Made by a program: the position numbers and the translations under genes | DNA from: Hoylesella saccharolytica JCM 17484 | GTDB taxonomy: Bacteria > Bacteroidota > Bacteroidia > Bacteroidales > Bacteroidaceae | Length of the DNA stretch: 64,000 nt | Direction: 5' to 3' | NCBI RefSeq assembly: GCF_000614205.1 | Contig: NZ_BAKN01000015.1 | Span: 1 to 64,000, forward strand | Notes under the pieces: generated by a model | Database searches by the model: none | Seen by the model: the letters and a program-made list of their open reading frames with translations, nothing else | What the model was told of the DNA's origin: nothing | Part shown: piece by piece, positions 59,267 to 64,000 of the stretch | Position numbering within the stretch: position 1 is the stretch's first letter | How the letters are laid out: each line of letters starts with the position of its first letter

Positions 59267-62200
59267 ATGAAAAAACATGATATTCTTTTTGCTGCTCTCG
59301 TGCTGACGTTCGGTGTTCCGTTTGTCTCTTTAGCGCAAGATGATGTTACGGATTCTGTCGAGACTACTGTCGTTAAAAAGAAAGTTTCGACCTCTAAAAC
59401 GGTAAGCTATCCAATGAAAGAAGTGAGGGGGGTTGTGTTTGATGCTGCAACAAAGACCCCTTTGGGTGGTATTCAAGTACAGACATTGAATAACCGAAGT
59501 TTTACAGCAATGACCAACGAGCATGGTCAGTTTACGATTAGTGTTCCTACGTTTGCCACCTCTCTTTATCTGCATTCCGCCCGTTATCTTAGTCAGCAAA
59601 TAGCCATTGGAAAAGACGGTAACGAGTTGCAAGTAATGATGATAGCCGATAAGTTTGGGAAAATGTACGATAATTCAACAAATGTATTGGCATCTACATC
59701 CATTAAATTAAACCATACCACTTCGCAATCTGTTGAAACAGACATTGAGAACAAGCTCGGTGCAGATATTCGTTCCATTACTCGTAACGGAGGCCCCGGA
59801 TATGGTTCTGCGATGTTTATTCGTGGTTTAAACTCGCTCAACACCAATACACAACCTTTGTTTGTTGTCGATGGAGTTGTGCGCGATATGCAACCCACAC
59901 GTACAAGCCTTCACTATGGCGATTATACCAACTTATTACTTAATATCAATCCTGAAGACATCGAGACTGTTACCGTACTTAAAAACGGAACAGCGATCTA
60001 TGGGGCAAAGGGCGCTAACGGGGTGATACTTATCACCACAAAGCGCGGATACAGTATGGCTACCCGTATTGATGCCAACTTTGGTGTAGGCATTAGCATG
60101 CAACCCCGTTTGCCGGATATGATGAATGCTGTGCAATATCGGTTGTATGCGTCTGAATTATTAGGTACTTATCCGGACATCAGCCGATACATCAATGATT
60201 TGAAGTTTCTCAATAATGACCCGTCAAAATACTATTATAAAACCTATCACAATGATTACGATTGGAGTAAAGAGGCTTATCGAACAGTGCTTACTCAAAA
60301 TTATAACATCAATGTGCAAGGTGGCGACGATGTCGGAATGTATAATTTATCTTTGGGATACACCGACGGAAAGAGTACTGCACGTTGCAATGGATTCGAC
60401 AGATTAAACATTAGATTTAATACCGACATTAGTATCATTGGTAATTTATCAACCCGTTTTGATATGGCGTACACTAAAATCAATCGCGATGTCTTTGACA
60501 ACGGAGCACCTAAAGATTTTTCTTCGAGTCCAGTTTCATCACCTACACTGTTGGGATTGATAAAAGCTCCCATCCTAAATCCCTACACATATAATTCCAT
60601 CACAGGAACTTTGTCTTCCACACTTTCAGGAGCAGACGATTTTCTCACGACCCTAAATCCCGACCTTACACTGCTAACCCAACAGCCTTGCTGAAAAATG
60701 GTGAAGCCATAAATAAAAATAGGGTTGAAACAACCGAGTTTTATGCAGTGTTGGCGCCGAAATATCAGATAACAGAGCATTGGGTTCTTACCGAAACTTT
60801 TAATTATACGCTCGACCGAATTTCACAACGTTACTATCGTCCCATTGGTGGTGTACCTTCTTTTATGATTAAAGGTGTGGGACGGGTGCAAAACCTTGCA
60901 ATGTCGATGTTTTCAAAAGAAACCAGCATAATGAGCGATACCCGATTGCGCTTTACTAAAAATCTTAGTGAACATTTTATCGATGCATACGGTGGTTTCC
61001 GCTTTACCTCTTTTGCTTATGATGATAATGAACCACAGGGACAATATAGTACAGCGGGTAATGACAAAACGCCCAACATCTCAAAGGACATGGATTTTCA
61101 GGGCGCTACCGGTGTAGACGACTTATGGAAAAGTATTACTTGGTATGCAAATGCCGACTATAACTATCGCAACCGTTACTTCTTGCAGGGGGCGTTGGCA
61201 ATGGAAAGCAGCAGTCGCTTTGGTAGAAATGCTGGCGGATTAAGTCTTGCTGGTGTTAAATGGGGGCTTTTTCCTAGCATTCAAGCAGCTTGGGCCCTAT
61301 CCAACGAATTGTGGTTCCCGCGTAATATTGGTATCAATTACATGTTGCTCAAAGCGGGTTATGACATCAGCGGAAATGATGACATCAACAACTATGCCGC
61401 CCGCACATCGTTCGGCGTAATGAAATATCTCAATCGTTCGGTGGCTGCTCAGCTTAATAACATTGGGAACGATGAAATACAATGGGAACAAACAGGTAAG
61501 TTTAACGTAGGATTGCAGTCGTATCTACTGGCTAATCGGATAGGAATAGATTTTAATTTCTTCATGAGTCGCACCACGAACTTATTGATGTTAAAGACAT
61601 TTGATAATCCGATTGCAGGTATCAACAATTACTGGAGCAATAGCGGCATCTTGGCTAATCGGGGCTTTGAACTCACCCTTACGGGAAAACCGATAGTCAG
61701 GCGGCACCTCAATATGGAACTGGGAGTAAGCCTGGCGCATGCACAAAACAAAATAAAGAGCATGCCTGTCAACACCTATTACTATATAGATGGCGGGCTT
61801 CATCTGCGAGGTTACACATCGTCGATTTACGGTATGGATAATATTGGTACTTTCGAAGACCATCCGGTAGGAACTTTCTACGGTTATCGCACAGCCGGAG
61901 TGTTTGCTACCGACGCTGAGGCTGCTGCGGCCGGTCATGGCGGCTACCTCTATCAGGTAGACGAAACTGGTGCCAAGCAATTCTTTAAAGCGGGTGATGT
62001 GCACTTTGTCGATATTAACGGCGACGGTGTTATTGATGCGGCAGACAAAACAATTATCGGCAATCCCAATCCTCTACTTTATGGAAATCTCTTTACCAAC
62101 GTAACTTGGAGAAACTTGACATTGTCTATCGGCTTCAACTATGTTTTGGGAAATGATGTTTATAACTATCAACGCAGCATCCTAGAAGGCGGCAACAACT

Positions 62201-62559
62201 TTTACAATCAAACATTGGCAATGACCAATCGCTGGCGTTTTGAGGGGCAGATAACCAGTATACCACGAGCGGTCTACGGCGATCCGATGGGCAATAGCCG
62301 TTTTAGCGATCGCTGGATAGAAGATGGTAGTTATCTTCGGCTTAAAACGCTGAACCTCAGTTATAAGGTTCCACTTAGTCTGTCCTGGTTACAGGGACTC
62401 ACTATATGGACCGAAGCTAACAACCTCTTTACTTTGTCGCGTTATTTAGGCAGCGATCCCGAGTTCTCTGCGGCCAACTCCGTGCTTTATCAAGGTATCG
62501 ACACGGGCAACGTGGGCATAGGGCGTGCATTTACTTTCGGTATGAAGATTAATCTTTAA
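59267..62559 (+). CDS. Second SusC/RagA family TonB-linked protein (one-base frameshift)
   Basis: With one base restored the protein is 1097 residues. It has a signal peptide (ending SLAQ), a CarboxypepD-like domain (about 53-125, 'VRGVVFDAATKTPLGGIQVQT'), a plug with 'GGPGYGSAMFIRGLNSLNT', 'PLFVVDGVVRDM' and 'VTVLKNGTAIYGAKGANGVILI', and a barrel ending 'GRAFTFGMKINL'. The frame breaks near 60671: 'NPDLTLLTQQPC-stop' becomes 'NPDLTL-ANPTALLKNGEAINK' with one extra base. The plug is preceded by a longer linker than in the first SusC. Two SusC proteins in one operon suggest two related ligands or ligand sizes. Confidence 0.92.
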
Positions 62560-62572
62560 GATATTGATGATA

Positions 62573-64000
62573 ATGAAAAAGAATATATATATCCTTACCC
62601 TACTGTTCGGTATCGTTTTTGGCATGTCGTCGTGTCAGGATATGCTGCAGTCTGAATCGGATCGGCAGATTTTTGATCCGTCGCTTTCAGAGAAAACCGA
62701 TTCTATCTTTTATACGCTCGGAATATTAAAAGGAGTGCAGCAAGCCATAGACCAATATGTGCTGATTAACGAAATGCGGGGAGATTTAACGCAAACTAAC
62801 AGTCACACTTCTGTTCATCTCAGAGCGTTGGCCAACTTCTCGGCCAATACAGAAAACAAGTACGATTCTGCCTACGTCTTCTATCGCATCATCAATAATT
62901 GCAACTACTTTATTGCCCATCGCGACACGATGCTGCTTACCGGAAGCCGCAGGGTATCTATGCCCGAATATGTGCAGGCTAAGGCAATACGTGCGTGGAC
63001 ATATATGCAGCTGGCTAAAATCTATGGAAAGGTGCCCTTTTATACCACACCGATAACCAAGATTTCCGACACAAACGCCAATTTGCCGAAGAAAGATCTC
63101 AAAGGAATTTGTGATGCCTTGGCACCCGACTTGGCACAATATGCCGGTTTTGCTGTGCCTACATACGGAAACATCGATGCAGGAACAACCAATGCGGGGG
63201 AGACAAAAACGGTTACTTCAAGTCGGTGTATGTTCCCTGTAGACCTTGTTCTGGGCGACTTATATCTGGAAACTCAACAGTATGAAGCTGCTGCCAAAAG
63301 CTACTTCAATTACCTCAGAACGCGGCGCACTACCACCGAATCGTATTTCATTCCGTTTATGGTGTATCCCGATTATTATCGCAATTTGCCGACAGACTTA
63401 TACCGCAACCCCAGTTATACGGGCGAGGCGTGGTCAACTTGCTTTGCGATGAACAATCCGTCGGGCGTTATCACCTATGTACCTATGGCAGTGAACCGAC
63501 TGAAAGGAGAAACCACCGAGCTGCCTCAGCTCTTCGGTTACGACTTCTATACCACCTCAAACCAAGTCAAGGAGCGTTTTCTGCCCGACCGACAGATAGA
63601 CCCCTCATCGGCTTACTATGCCGTATCAGCCGCACAAGACTATTACTATATGCCTTCAAGCAGCTCTTCAGGAACAGTAATCAACACCGTCAATTCAGGC
63701 GATTGGCGTCGATATGCCTCCCTCACCACAACCACCCGCAACGATACAACCTTCAGCGTTATGGCCAAGTTTCATAGTGCCAATATCCCTATTTACCGCA
63801 CATCGGGTGTATACCTGCGTTTGGCCGAAGCCTTAACCGAATGGGTTATCCCGATGCCGCATTCCTTATTCTTAAAGACGGCTTTAACGCCACATCGGCA
63901 AACGCTGCTTATCTTACCGACAAGACCAAAACGCTGCTTGCCACAACCATTCCCTTCTTCTCTACCGAAAACCGCGAAACGTTCAGAACGGGTTATGGAA
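62573..64000 (+). CDS. SusD/RagB family lipoprotein (partial at window edge, one-base frameshift)
   Basis: The gene starts at 62573 (a start at 62567 is possible) with a lipoprotein signal 'LLFGIVFGMSSCQDML'. It has SusD features 'YVFYRIINNCNYFIAHRD' and 'KAIRAWTYMQLAKIYGKVPFYT'. It runs to the edge of the window, so the C-terminus is missing. The frame shifts at about 63832: 'LRLAEALTEWVIPMPHSL' becomes 'LRLAEALNRMGYPDAAFLILKDGFN' with one extra A. The uncorrected frame stays open to the edge by chance. It pairs with the SusC just upstream. Further operon genes probably follow outside the window. Confidence 0.88.
   Translation, partial: MKKNIYILTLLFGIVFGMSSCQDMLQSESDRQIFDPSLSEKTDSIFYTLGILKGVQQAIDQYVLINEMRGDLTQTNSHTSVHLRALANFSANTENKYDSAYVFYRIINNCNYFIAHRDTMLLTGSRRVSMPEYVQAKAIRAWTYMQLAKIYGKVPFYTTPITKISDTNANLPKKDLKGICDALAPDLAQYAGFAVPTYGNIDAGTTNAGETKTVTSSRCMFPVDLVLGDLYLETQQYEAAAKSYFNYLRTRRTTTESYFIPFMVYPDYYRNLPTDLYRNPSYTGEAWSTCFAMNNPSGVITYVPMAVNRLKGETTELPQLFGYDFYTTSNQVKERFLPDRQIDPSSAYYAVSAAQDYYYMPSSSSSGTVINTVNSGDWRRYASLTTTTRNDTTFSVMAKFHSANIPIYRTSGVYLRLAEALTEWVIPMPHSLFLKTALTPHRQTLLILPTRPKRCLPQPFPSSLPKTAKRSERVME

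Overview
The window looks like a chromosomal segment of a Bacteroidales bacterium, most likely Prevotellaceae. The grounds are SusC/SusD pairs, lipoproteins with short signal peptides, C-terminal sorting domains of the type IX secretion (T9SS) kind, promoters of the TTTG-N19/20-TAnnTTTG form, absence of Shine-Dalgarno boxes, and the gene order metK-DUF4271-hemD-rnpA-yidD-tyrS. The species cannot be named from the sequence alone.

Layout. 1-10.2 kb: a TonB-dependent receptor / DUF4876 lipoprotein / DUF6850-like barrel locus flanked by two paralogous secreted proteins with C-terminal sorting domains. 10.4-20.9 kb: a BI-1/YccA membrane protein, then an envelope-modification cluster: phosphoethanolamine transferase, two acyltransferase-3 proteins, a UbiA-type polyprenyl-phosphate phosphoribosyltransferase, a HAD phosphatase, a GtrA-DUF6080 fusion and a stand-alone DUF6080 paralogue. 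Together these last genes suggest a lipid-linked pentose pathway. 21.5-34.3 kb: nitroreductase and housekeeping genes (rnc with a long tail, fabF, acpP, M16 protease, tRNA-Gln, tyrS, yidD, rnpA, hemD, DUF4271, metK). 34.7-43.7 kb: arabinan/galactan-type enzymes (GH43, GH2 beta-galactosidase, GH51), a DUF417 membrane protein and ogt. 43.8-46.6 kb: guanine deaminase, rubredoxin, GT9 glycosyltransferase, DUF4254. 47.4-64 kb: one long operon FAS1-SusC-SusD-FAS1-FAS1-SusC-SusD that runs off the window.

Two window-wide patterns stand out. First, four intergenic regions carry arrays of short dyad-symmetric units at an almost exact 22-bp period. Three arrays share an AT-rich 15-bp unit of the AAAAGCATAGCTTTT type; the fourth has a different unit (TTGGTAG-N5-CTACCAA) but the same period. 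I know of no description of them. They are the best candidate for something new. Second, twelve genes, including the essential tyrS, are each broken by exactly one missing base. All twelve are deletions, and adding one base restores full-length, family-consistent proteins. This is best read as sequencing or assembly error, so each broken gene is annotated here as one CDS over its restored span.
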